Below, piece by piece: positions 1 to 6,676 of a DNA stretch of 17,669 nucleotides (position 1 is the stretch's first letter; the number at the start of each line of letters is the position of its first letter). Source of the stretch: CAXXOK01 sp035353235 (GTDB lineage: Bacteria; Bacillota; Clostridia; Christensenellales; Aristaeellaceae); assembly GCA_035353235.1 (NCBI GenBank), contig DAOPZG010000045.1, positions 1 through 17,669 of the forward strand, in the 5' to 3' direction. The translations under genes were made by a program, and so were the position numbers. Under the pieces are notes generated by a model. It saw only the letters and a program-made list of their open reading frames with translations, did no database searches and had not been told where the DNA came from.

Positions 1-34
1 ATGCTACCATACGGTACGGTTCTTGTCCTGTCAT
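1..34 (-). CDS. Possible 5' end of a next minus-strand gene (partial)
   Basis: An ATG on the minus strand at 34-32 opens a frame that stays open to the window edge (first residues MTGQEPYRMVA). It lies 27 bases after the stop codon of the upstream glycosylase gene, where a next operon gene could begin. No convincing ribosome binding site precedes it and eleven codons cannot be identified, so this is only a possibility. Confidence 0.2.
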   Translation of the reverse strand, partial: MTGQEPYRMVA

Positions 35-61
35 CGTGAATGAAATCCGCAATATTCCCGT

Positions 62-685
62 TCAACTGTCCGTTCGGCTGTCAAACGCCGCAAGCGTATC
101 CCGAAGCGTCGCCAGATCGGCCTGATAAGTCGCCGCAAGCGCCCGGTTGTAAATAACTGAAGCGGGATGGTAAAGCGCAAACAACGGCAGATCATTCACG
201 CCGCCTTCCGAATGATCAACCGTAATACTTTGCCAGCGGCCGTGACAGGAACCGATCGTGGATCCGTTCGGTAAAAACGCGTTCAATGCCACATTTCCCA
301 GTGTAACCAGCGCGTGGGGATGAACGGCGCTCACTTCCCGGTATAGCCAGGGGCGAAAAAAAGCGATTTCCTCACGCGAAGGCGGACGGTTCACAATCCG
401 TCCCGCCGCGCTCAGCCGTGAAGGCCGGATTTTGACGACATTGGTAATGTACAGCTCCTCCCGGAGCAGGCCGATTGCCGCTAAAAACTCATTCAAATTT
501 TTCCCGGCTTTACCGACAAACGGCTTTCGTTGAAGCGCTTCCTGCTCTCCAGGCGCTTCACCCACCAGCATCAGCCGGGGACTTTTCGTCATCCCGTCTC
601 CAAAGACCAGTGTAGATGCCTTCTCTCCCCATTTCGAGTGGTAGGCAGCTTCGCATTCCTGAAAAAAGGTCAGTAATTGATCCAT
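62..685 (-). CDS. Family-4-type uracil-DNA glycosylase paralogue lacking the Fe-S cysteines
   Basis: The 207-residue protein is a uracil-DNA glycosylase-fold protein; the family excises uracil from DNA to start base-excision repair. The sequence shows motif A as GEAPGEQE (residues 42-49), then PFVGKAGKNL, and a C-terminal motif B as LYHPASVIYN (171-180). The four cysteines that hold the 4Fe-4S cluster in classical family 4 are absent: there is no N-terminal CxxC, KIR stands where the partner gene has KCR (85-87), and Phe is at the last ligand position. The only cysteines are C11 and C147, which do not fit the pattern. The start codon overlaps the stop of the upstream glycosylase gene by one base (TAATG), so translation is probably coupled. 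It belongs to a recurrent clostridial subfamily annotated as uracil-DNA glycosylase; whether it acts on uracil is not shown. Confidence 0.85.
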   Translation of the reverse strand: MDQLLTFFQECEAAYHSKWGEKASTLVFGDGMTKSPRLMLVGEAPGEQEALQRKPFVGKAGKNLNEFLAAIGLLREELYITNVVKIRPSRLSAAGRIVNRPPSREEIAFFRPWLYREVSAVHPHALVTLGNVALNAFLPNGSTIGSCHGRWQSITVDHSEGGVNDLPLFALYHPASVIYNRALAATYQADLATLRDTLAAFDSRTDS

Positions 686-1272
686 TACGGTGCTCCCTTC
701 AGCAGGTCGGGATAAACGCCGAGTTCGACCAGCTTGTCACGCACCGTTTTCAAATCTTCCCAGGCTTCCCGTTTTTTAGCCGTATCCCTAAGCAATGCTG
801 ACGGATGATAGGTTGCCAGCACGGGAACGCCTCCCCGCTCATACCATTGCCCCCGGCAACGCGTGATACGGTAGCTCTCCCCCAGTACGCCGCGCACCGC
901 CGTGGAACCAAGCAACAGCACCACGCGCGGTTTGACAAGCGCCCATTGAGCCAGCAGGTGTGACCGGCACGCTTCAATTTCCTCCGGCATCGGGGTGCGA
1001 TTCTGCGGCGGTCTGCATTTTACAATGTTGCAGATATAGACGCGCTCCCGGGGCAATTGAATCGCCGCCAGCATTTTGGTGAGCAGTTGACCCGCAGGGC
1101 CGACAAAAACAAGCCCTTGTCTGTCTTCCTGCTCACCGGGTCCCTCGCCAATCAGCATCAGCGGTGCATTCGGATCGCCCTGGCCGGGTACTTTCTGGCT
1201 GCATCCCTCGCACAGCGGGCATCCCGTGCACGCTGAAATCTCCTGCGAAAGCTGCGCCCAGGAAGTGTGCAT
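685..1272 (-). CDS. Uracil-DNA glycosylase, family 4 (Fe-S type)
   Basis: A 195-residue base-excision repair enzyme that removes uracil arising from cytosine deamination or dUTP incorporation. The Fe-S ligands are all visible: C15-x2-C18 near the N-terminus, C86 in KCRPPQNR and C102, with the last pair 16 residues apart as in Thermus family-4 enzymes. Motif A is GEGPGEQED (42-50), followed by FVGPAG; motif B is YHPSALL (155-161). The length is typical for the family. The ATG start is supported by GGAGGG six bases upstream. The gene lies 14 bases after the small membrane-protein gene and overlaps the next glycosylase gene by one base, so all three are probably one transcript. The family assignment is firm. 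The biological reason for two tandem copies is unknown. Confidence 0.95.
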   Translation of the reverse strand: MHTSWAQLSQEISACTGCPLCEGCSQKVPGQGDPNAPLMLIGEGPGEQEDRQGLVFVGPAGQLLTKMLAAIQLPRERVYICNIVKCRPPQNRTPMPEEIEACRSHLLAQWALVKPRVVLLLGSTAVRGVLGESYRITRCRGQWYERGGVPVLATYHPSALLRDTAKKREAWEDLKTVRDKLVELGVYPDLLKGAP

Positions 1273-1286
1273 GGTCGTCCCTCCGT

Positions 1287-1574
1287 TTACTTGATATTCG
1301 ACGTCAGCAGGGTCATCGATTGGGTAATATCGCTCTGAAGCCAGGTAACGAGGCTCACCAGAATCGCGACCAGCACCAGAATAACCGCCAGACCCGCCAA
1401 AATACTGATCAGGTTAAAAACCCCCATCGCAATATGAAACCGATGGGTGTCTTCCAGTTCCTCGTTCTCCGGGTCCTGTCCGTAATCAGGCTGGTCATCC
1501 TCCGGGCCGCCATATCGACTCTTCTCAGGCTCGTATGGTGCGGTATCCTGCGGGGGTTCACGGCGTCGTCTCAT
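1287..1574 (-). CDS. Small hypothetical membrane protein, 95 residues
   Basis: I do not recognise this protein. Residues 1-47 are highly charged and rich in Pro, Tyr, Asp and Glu, beginning with an Arg cluster (MRRRREPP). Residues about 49-79 form one long hydrophobic segment (GVFNLISILAGLAVILVLVA and onward to WLQ), followed by a short polar tail. This suggests a single-pass membrane protein with a disordered soluble N-terminus. The ATG is preceded by GGAGGGG at five bases, a good ribosome binding site, so it is probably translated. It sits between trmL and the two glycosylase genes on the same strand. The 111-base gap to trmL shows no clear terminator, so it may be read from the trmL promoter. 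No function can be assigned. Confidence 0.7.
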   Translation of the reverse strand: MRRRREPPQDTAPYEPEKSRYGGPEDDQPDYGQDPENEELEDTHRFHIAMGVFNLISILAGLAVILVLVAILVSLVTWLQSDITQSMTLLTSNIK

Positions 1575-1685
1575 GCCTTCCCCTCCTGTAATTTCAAAAT
1601 AGATCGATGTTTATCCTGTATGGAACCGTCGGCTTTACAACAGAAAACCAAACGCCCCTGAAATGCGGTTTCTTTGATAAACCGT

Positions 1686-2201
1686 TTAAACATAGTCCAT
1701 CCACGGTTCGCTCGCGTCGTCGCGTCCGGTCAGGACGCCGGCTTGTTTCATATGGGGAAAGCTTTGCTGGCGCAAGGCCTCGTACGCCACAATCGCCACC
1801 GAATTGCTAAGGTTCAGGCTGCGTGCGCCCTCCACCATCGGGATACGTACGCAACGGTCATACGCTTTGGAAAGCAGGCTTTCCGGCAAGCCGCGTGTTT
1901 CGCAGCCGAACACCAGAAAATCATCAGAGCCATACGTGACGTCTGTGTAGCTGCGGGAGGCTTTGGTGGATAGAAAGTGCATGACCGCACCCGGGTACAC
2001 GTCGTGTAATTCCTCAAAGTTTTCGTATACGCGGTATTCCATCATATTCCAGTAATCAAGGCCCGCACGCTTCAGATACTTATCTTCCAGCGAGAAGCCC
2101 AACGGCTTGATCAGGTGCAGTTTCATCCCTGTTGCCGCACAGGTACGGGCGATATTGCCCGTGTTTTGAGGAATTTCGGGATTCACCAGAACAATATGCA
2201 T
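1686..2201 (-). CDS. trmL: tRNA (cytidine/uridine 34)-2'-O-methyltransferase TrmL
   Basis: A 171-residue SPOUT-class methyltransferase that uses S-adenosylmethionine to methylate the 2'-O of the wobble nucleotide in leucine tRNAs. All three trefoil-knot motifs are present: NPEIPQNTGNIAR (residues 7-19), FGCETRGLP (98-106) and IPM followed by RSLNLSNSVAIVAYEALRQ (120-145). The frame stays open to a TTG at 2231, but the ATG at 2201 is chosen: GGGAGG lies seven bases before it, the protein then begins MHIVLVNPEIPQ as the family does, and the TTG overlaps the predicted -10 box. An ATG at 2207 is only one base from the ribosome binding site. The short C-terminal extension after residue 150 is not conserved as far as I can tell. 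Confidence 0.95.
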   Translation of the reverse strand: MHIVLVNPEIPQNTGNIARTCAATGMKLHLIKPLGFSLEDKYLKRAGLDYWNMMEYRVYENFEELHDVYPGAVMHFLSTKASRSYTDVTYGSDDFLVFGCETRGLPESLLSKAYDRCVRIPMVEGARSLNLSNSVAIVAYEALRQQSFPHMKQAGVLTGRDDASEPWMDYV

Positions 2202-2222
2202 CCACATGCCTCCCACAGGGTT

Positions 2223-2251
2223 ATTGTACAACCAACCCCGCGTATTTTCAA
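2223..2251 (-). promoter_or_regulatory. Predicted sigma-A promoter of trmL
   Basis: On the minus strand, -35 TTGAAA (2251-2246) is separated by 17 bases from -10 TACAAT (2228-2223); each box differs from consensus at one position. Predicted transcription would start near 2216, giving a leader of only about 15 bases before the trmL start codon. This also rules out the upstream TTG start, which falls in the -10 box. Confidence 0.75.
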
Positions 2252-2264
2252 CCGGACTGTCCGA
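2252..2264. repeat. Palindromic 13-mer upstream of trmL (copy 1)
   Basis: CCGGACTGTCCGA contains the perfect palindrome CGGAC-T-GTCCG (2253-2263). It ends next to the -35 box of the trmL promoter. The identical 13-mer occurs again at 6477-6489 in another intergenic region. The one-base centre prevents RNA hairpin formation, so a protein-binding site on DNA is more likely than an RNA structure. No regulator is known to me for it. Confidence 0.45.
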
Positions 2265-2291
2265 TAAGGTCTAAACCTGCCATAACCCCGG

Positions 2292-4292
2292 CTAACTCAC
2301 CGAAGTTTCCCGCAGTGTGCGGCTCATCTGATCCCGCGCCTGTACCAATAACGCTCCGTAAACCTCGGGCTGCTCCCGATACAGGGTTTCCGCACATTCC
2401 GCCGCGTTGGCCAGTAATTGCAGGTTGCCAAGCTCCACACCACCGGGCAAAAGTGCCACACCGTGCTGTCGCGTCCCCAGCAGTTCGCCGGGACCCCGTA
2501 GTTCCAGGTCTTTCCGCGCGATTTCAAAGCCGTCGTTGGTATGTGCCAGTGCGTGCAGCCGTTCGTTTTCTTTCGCGACCAGAAAACACCAGCTTTCGCC
2601 TCCGCCCCGTCCCACGCGCCCGCGCAACTGATGCAGTTGCGCCAGTCCATATCGTTCGGCGTTCTCTATTACCATCAGCGTTGCATTGGGCACGTTCACG
2701 CCCACTTCAATCACCGTGGTCGCCACCAGCGCCCGCAGTTTCCCGGTCGCAAAGGCTTCCAGCACAGACGCTTTTTCTGCGGACGGCTGGCGGCCGTGAG
2801 TCAGCCCCACGGGAATCCCTTTCAGCGGTCCCCGGCAGAGCGCCTCGAAGTGGCTTTCCACAGCCTTGCGCTGTTCATCCGCTTCATCCTCTTCCACCAG
2901 CGGGCAAACGATAAAGGCCTGCCTACCGGCTTCCAGCTCCCGCCTCACAAACAGATACATTTCTCTGCGTTTCTCTTCCGGCACAATCCGGGTATGTACC
3001 GGCGTACGGCCGGGGGGAAGCTCATCCACCACAGACACGTCGAGGTCGCCGAAGATGGCCAGCGCCAGTGTGCGCGGAATCGGCGTGGCACTCATCACAA
3101 GCAAATCAGGCGGCACATCGCCCCCCTTGCGAAGAAGGCGGGTGCGTTGGCCCACGCCGAAACGGTGCTGCTCGTCTGTAACGCACAACCCGAGGCGTGC
3201 AAAGCGCACGTTGTCCCCAATCAGCGCGTGGGTGCCGATCACCATCTGCCAGCTACCGGAAGCAGCCGCCGCCAGCGCCGCTTTGCGTTCCGCCACGGGC
3301 ATGCCCCCCAGCAGAAGTCCGCAGCGCACACCCATCGGCTCCAGAATCGCCCTGGCGCTTTCGTAATGCTGGCGCGCCAGTATCTCTGTCGGAGCCATCA
3401 ATGCCGCCTGATACCCAGCCTGTATGCACAGCCGGATCGCACCGAAAGCAATTGCTGTTTTTCCACAGCCAACATCTCCCTGTACCATACGGGCCATGGC
3501 ATCAGGTTTTCGCATATCGGCCGCCACCTCCGCAAGCGTTCTCACCTGCGCGCGGGTTGGGGTAAACGGCATCCGTTTCCAAAAATCCGCCTCTGCCCTG
3601 TCCGGTATTGCCAGTGAACGACCGCCGCATCGTGCGCCGCGTAACTCCCGTACTGCAATCTGATAATACAGCAGCTGTTCAAACGCAAAGCGCCTCTGCG
3701 CTTTCGTCACATTCGCAATGGTGTCTGGCGCGTGCAGGGTACGTATCGCGTCTGCAGCGCCCATCAGCTCATACCGCGTCAGCACATCGTCCGGCAGGGT
3801 TTCCCGGCAGATTGTCTCCGCCTCAGCAAGCGCGCCGGCAACCATCCCTTCACGCGTCTTGTTCGGAATCCCCTCAATCGGACGATAAACGGGGACAATT
3901 CGCAGCCGGTCCTCCAGCGAAGCGTTCAGCAATTTGGGTTTTCGTCCGGTTCGGTCAACGCGGCCAAACAACAGAAACCGCTGTTTCTTCAGCAACGCAT
4001 CCCGCATCCACGGCTGATTAAACCAGATACACTGGATTTCGCCGCTTTCGTCCGCAAGCACGCAGGTAACACGGCTTCGTTTGCCAAAACGGGACAGCTT
4101 GGGTTCGTCTGTCCGGTCCAGCAAAAAAGTCTGACGCTCGCCGTCCCGCGCCTCGCATACCGAAGTGCGCTCGCCTAAATCTTTGTATTTTACGGGAACT
4201 GTATATAAAAGATCACGCAACGAGCCGATGCCCGCTGCGTGCAATGCCGCCAGCCTGATTTTGCCCACGCCGGGCAGGTCGTTCAGCTCCAT
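2292..4292 (-). CDS. recG: ATP-dependent DNA helicase RecG
   Basis: A 666-residue superfamily-2 DNA translocase that remodels stalled replication forks and branched recombination intermediates. The N-terminus (MELNDLPGVG) leads into the wedge/OB domain that grips the branch (about 1-230). Helicase motifs follow: Walker A GDVGCGKT (about 272-279), the DEQHRFG box (about 372-378), MSATPIPRTLA (about 398-408) and QLRGRVGRG (about 552-560), then the C-terminal TRG region ending in GTRQHG. The length is slightly short of the usual 680-690, with no motif missing. The ATG is one base after the stop of the FakA-like gene, so expression is coupled to the yloU-fakA operon, a standard arrangement in Bacillota. 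The stop is followed by 90 bases holding the trmL promoter, with no clear terminator. Confidence 0.98.
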   Translation of the reverse strand: MELNDLPGVGKIRLAALHAAGIGSLRDLLYTVPVKYKDLGERTSVCEARDGERQTFLLDRTDEPKLSRFGKRSRVTCVLADESGEIQCIWFNQPWMRDALLKKQRFLLFGRVDRTGRKPKLLNASLEDRLRIVPVYRPIEGIPNKTREGMVAGALAEAETICRETLPDDVLTRYELMGAADAIRTLHAPDTIANVTKAQRRFAFEQLLYYQIAVRELRGARCGGRSLAIPDRAEADFWKRMPFTPTRAQVRTLAEVAADMRKPDAMARMVQGDVGCGKTAIAFGAIRLCIQAGYQAALMAPTEILARQHYESARAILEPMGVRCGLLLGGMPVAERKAALAAAASGSWQMVIGTHALIGDNVRFARLGLCVTDEQHRFGVGQRTRLLRKGGDVPPDLLVMSATPIPRTLALAIFGDLDVSVVDELPPGRTPVHTRIVPEEKRREMYLFVRRELEAGRQAFIVCPLVEEDEADEQRKAVESHFEALCRGPLKGIPVGLTHGRQPSAEKASVLEAFATGKLRALVATTVIEVGVNVPNATLMVIENAERYGLAQLHQLRGRVGRGGGESWCFLVAKENERLHALAHTNDGFEIARKDLELRGPGELLGTRQHGVALLPGGVELGNLQLLANAAECAETLYREQPEVYGALLVQARDQMSRTLRETSVS

Positions 4293-4293
4293 T

Positions 4294-5946
4294 TTATTCC
4301 ACCGAAATCAGATAATAATATAACGGTTGTCCGCCGCTGTGCATTTCGACATCGCAATCACCAAATTCATCGGCAATCTCATCAGTCAGCGTCTGCGCAT
4401 CTTTTTCGGCGACGTCCTTGCCAAAATACACGGTAATCAGCTCGTCGTCGTCCGTTACGATTTTCTTCATCAGGTCGAAAGTTACATCGTGCACATCGCT
4501 TCCGGTTACGACGATCTTCCCGTTATACAGGCCGATCATGTCGCCCTGATGGATATGCAGTCCGTCCATTTCGCTGTCCCGGACGGCATAGGTCACGGTG
4601 CCGGTACGTACACGCTGCGCCGCTTCGTCCATTCGTTTCGCATTGTCTTCCGCGCTTACGTCCCCCTGGAAGGCGACCGCCGCCGCAATCCCCATGGCAA
4701 CGTTCTTAGTGGGGATTACCAGCACTTTTTTGCCCTCGGTCAGCTCAGCAGCCTGGTTGGCGGCCAGAATCACGTTGCCATTGTTAGGCAATACGAAAAC
4801 ACATTTTGCGTTGATCCGCCCGATCGCGGCGCCGATGTCCTCGATACTCGGGTTCATCGTCTGGCCGCCCTCCACGATCTGATCCACCGCCAGGTCTGTA
4901 AAAATCTGGTTGAATCCCTCGCCAAGCGATACGGCGACAATGCCAAAATCTTTCGGTGGCTCGGCATTCCTGACGGCGGGCGCGCCTTCGCCCATTTTTT
5001 CGCGGCGCTCCTGCACCATATTATCCACTTTCAGGTTGGTCAGCTCGCCCAGCGTAAGGCCGAACTCCAGCGCTTTGCCGGGGTTGTTGGTATGGGCGTG
5101 CACCTTGACCAGCGAAAGATCGCCTTCAACGTTCACACTGTCCCCAATCCGGTTCAGTCGACGACGAAGTTGGTCAATGTCCTCTTCCACAATCTCCGGG
5201 TAGAGGTTCTGGATCGTAAACTCTGTACAATACGCGAATTTCAACTCCGCAATCGCGTCATGGTTATCCTCAAAAACTACAGTGCCGGGCTCGGCCGCTT
5301 CCGCATGTTCCTCGGGAATCGTTTCACCGCGCAGCACAGAAGCATAACCCGTGTAAATATAAAGCAGCCCTCGGCCACCCGCGTCCACAACCCCTGCCTG
5401 CGTAAGCGCCGGAAGCATCTGCTGTGTTTTTTTCAGGATATTTTCACCCACGGATAAGATCACGTCGAAAAGCGCGTCGTAATCGTCCGGGGCTTTTTCG
5501 GCCTGCTTTACGGCTTCTTCCGCAATCACGCGCGCCACCGTAAGAATCGTGCCCTCCTTGGGCTTCATCATGGCTTTATAAGCCGTTTCCGCACCGCCCT
5601 TAAGAGCCTGTGCAAATTGTGGAGGCGTGATCTTCTCCGTTCCGTCCAGCGCGCGCGCAAAACCACGGTACAGCTGCGAAGTGATTACGCCGCTGTTTCC
5701 ACGTGCGCCGCGAAGCGCGCCTTTTGCCAGCGCGTCCGCCGCCTCGCTCGCGTTGAGGTATTCTTTTTGGCTCAGTTCCTTGGTCGCAGACGCCATCGTG
5801 AGCGACATGTTGGTGCCGGTATCTCCGTCCGGAACGGGAAAAACGTTCAGGGCGTCTACTTTTTCGCGGTTTTTATCCAGCAACGCCGCACCGGCCAAAA
5901 CCATATCGCGCAGCAGAAGACCGTCTATCGTCTTTGTCTGTAGCAA
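4294..5946 (-). CDS. fakA: DAK2-domain protein, FakA/YloV type (probable fatty acid kinase catalytic subunit)
   Basis: This 550-residue protein matches the FakA (YloV) family, which phosphorylates fatty acids delivered by a DegV-family FakB partner so that exogenous fatty acids can enter phospholipid synthesis. The N-terminal DhaL-like kinase domain shows NVFPVPDGDTGTNM (34-47), with the aspartates that bind Mg-nucleotide, and RGNSGVITSQLYRG (82-95). A middle domain and a C-terminal domain (from about residue 330, FGIVAVSLGEGFNQIF) complete the usual architecture and length. The start is a TTG at 5946, supported by AGGAGG eight bases upstream; the next Met is at residue 15, inside the conserved domain. 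It lies 23 bases after yloU and runs into recG. No fakB/degV gene is in the window, so the substrate is inferred from the family. Confidence 0.9.
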   Translation of the reverse strand: MLQTKTIDGLLLRDMVLAGAALLDKNREKVDALNVFPVPDGDTGTNMSLTMASATKELSQKEYLNASEAADALAKGALRGARGNSGVITSQLYRGFARALDGTEKITPPQFAQALKGGAETAYKAMMKPKEGTILTVARVIAEEAVKQAEKAPDDYDALFDVILSVGENILKKTQQMLPALTQAGVVDAGGRGLLYIYTGYASVLRGETIPEEHAEAAEPGTVVFEDNHDAIAELKFAYCTEFTIQNLYPEIVEEDIDQLRRRLNRIGDSVNVEGDLSLVKVHAHTNNPGKALEFGLTLGELTNLKVDNMVQERREKMGEGAPAVRNAEPPKDFGIVAVSLGEGFNQIFTDLAVDQIVEGGQTMNPSIEDIGAAIGRINAKCVFVLPNNGNVILAANQAAELTEGKKVLVIPTKNVAMGIAAAVAFQGDVSAEDNAKRMDEAAQRVRTGTVTYAVRDSEMDGLHIHQGDMIGLYNGKIVVTGSDVHDVTFDLMKKIVTDDDELITVYFGKDVAEKDAQTLTDEIADEFGDCDVEMHSGGQPLYYYLISVE

Positions 5947-5969
5947 GGGTTTATCCTCCTGAGGGATTA

Positions 5970-6320
5970 TTAGACGCGTACGCCTTCCACTGAAATATTG
6001 ACGTGGCGCACCTTAACGCCCGTCATGCTTTCCAGCTTATAACGGACGGTTTCAACGATCGTTTTGCAAACTTCCGCGATGGAAATGCCGTATTCTACGA
6101 TGATAAACAAATCCACATCCAGCATATCGTCCACAAGCTTCAGCTGCACGCCCTTGGTGAGGTTCTCACGCCCAAGCCACTGAACAAGACCGTCTTTCGC
6201 CCTCTTGCTGGACATCGCAACGATGCCGTAGCATTCCAGCGCGGCATAGCCAACCACCTTGAGCATCACGTCTTCGGCGATATACACTGTGCCGATGTCG
6301 TTCTTGATCTTACACTCCAT
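5970..6320 (-). CDS. yloU: Asp23/Gls24 family protein (YloU)
   Basis: A 116-residue Asp23/Gls24-family protein. Family members are small, abundant, alkaline-shock or envelope-stress-associated proteins; Asp23 of Staphylococcus sits at the membrane through a partner. The sequence shows the typical opening IGTVYIAEDVMLKVVGYAAL and the central VDLFIIVEYGISIAEVCKTI, ending in VRHVNISVEGV. The frame is open upstream to an ATG at 6410, but the ATG at 6320 fits the family start (MECKIKNDIGTV) and has AAGGAGG ten bases upstream; an ATG at 6329 is only one base from that site. The gene heads the yloU-fakA-recG operon and has its own promoter. Yang-like conservation next to fakA is common in Bacillota, but its molecular role there is unproven. 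Confidence 0.92.
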   Translation of the reverse strand: MECKIKNDIGTVYIAEDVMLKVVGYAALECYGIVAMSSKRAKDGLVQWLGRENLTKGVQLKLVDDMLDVDLFIIVEYGISIAEVCKTIVETVRYKLESMTGVKVRHVNISVEGVRV

Positions 6321-6401
6321 ATTCCACATGCCTCCTTGCAACGATGGACGCATAACCGGCAATGATGGCCTATCCGCAAAACTGCATGACAGGTCACGAT
6401 G

Positions 6402-6430
6402 ATTATACATGATTGCCCAGTTTTGCGCAA
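6402..6430 (-). promoter_or_regulatory. Predicted promoter of the yloU-fakA-recG operon
   Basis: On the minus strand a perfect -10 TATAAT (6407-6402) follows a weak -35 TTGCGC (6430-6425) at a 17-base spacing. Transcription would start near 6395 and give a leader of about 75 bases before the yloU start codon. The weak -35 beside a perfect -10 leaves room for an activator. Confidence 0.65.
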
Positions 6431-6472
6431 CTTTTTACCCCAACATTTTTCCCGGCTCATTGCGGCGCGTCC

Positions 6473-6506
6473 CATGCCGGACTGTCCGAACCGAATCACC
6501 GGCATG
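6473..6506. repeat. Perfect inverted repeat, 8-base arms
   Basis: CATGCCGG at 6473-6480 is the exact reverse complement of CCGGCATG at 6499-6506, with 18 bases between. The left arm overlaps the palindromic 13-mer at 6477. It lies between two divergent promoters, 43 bases upstream of the yloU -35 box and about 80 upstream of the plus-strand -35. It may be a regulator-binding array; no known operator matches. Confidence 0.4.
6477..6489. repeat. Palindromic 13-mer (copy 2)
   Basis: This is CCGGACTGTCCGA, identical over all 13 bases to the element at 2252-2264 next to the trmL promoter. It contains the 11-base palindrome CGGAC-T-GTCCG and lies in the gene-free region between the divergent yloU and plus-strand promoters. 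Both copies being intergenic suggests a shared regulator, but two copies cannot exclude chance. Confidence 0.45.
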
Positions 6507-6585
6507 TTCTATTCTGCACATCCGTGCAGGAAGCGCTCATTGTCACGCCTTTGAAACGCCAGCGTCACACTCTTGGGGAATTTGA

Positions 6586-6613
6586 TTTACAAAACTGTAA
6601 TATGTGCTATAAT
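6586..6613 (+). promoter_or_regulatory. Predicted extended -10 promoter of the 590-residue protein gene
   Basis: A -35 TTTACA (6586-6591) and perfect -10 TATAAT (6608-6613) are 16 bases apart, and TGC directly before the -10 makes it an extended -10 element. Transcription should begin near 6620, leaving a leader of about 57 bases that ends with the ribosome binding site AGGAGA. Confidence 0.75.
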
Positions 6614-6676
6614 AGGTAAGAATGCGCGCTTCTTTTGCCGCATGACCCTTTTTAACCTTGGCACAGGAGATGCAGC

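Larger units (their letters stand above)
6321..6676. other. Divergent intergenic region between yloU and the 590-residue gene
   Basis: This 356-base stretch holds the yloU leader and promoter on one side and the promoter and leader of the plus-strand gene on the other. Between the two promoters (6431-6585) I see no credible gene. It contains CATGCCGG/CCGGCATG (6473-6480 and 6499-6506, perfect 8-base arms around 18 bases), CTGCAC-atcc-GTGCAG (6514-6529), and the second copy of the palindromic 13-mer. Neither hairpin is followed by a T-tract, so they are not terminators. Confidence 0.6.

Noticed and set aside
1575..1685. Terminator or promoter between trmL and the 95-residue gene
   Set aside because: Short GGTTT/AAACC pairings and a loose TTGTAA/GATAAA pair at 19-base spacing are too weak to call.
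2202..2231. Upstream TTG start for trmL
   Set aside because: It falls in the predicted -10 box and lacks a ribosome binding site, and the family begins at MHIVLVNPEIPQ.
2541..3617. 358-codon open frame on the plus strand opposite recG
   Set aside because: It is antisense to the recG helicase motifs, has no recognisable domain and no ribosome binding site.
4327..5457. 376-codon open frame on the plus strand opposite the FakA-like gene
   Set aside because: It mirrors a well-conserved minus-strand gene and has no supporting start signal.
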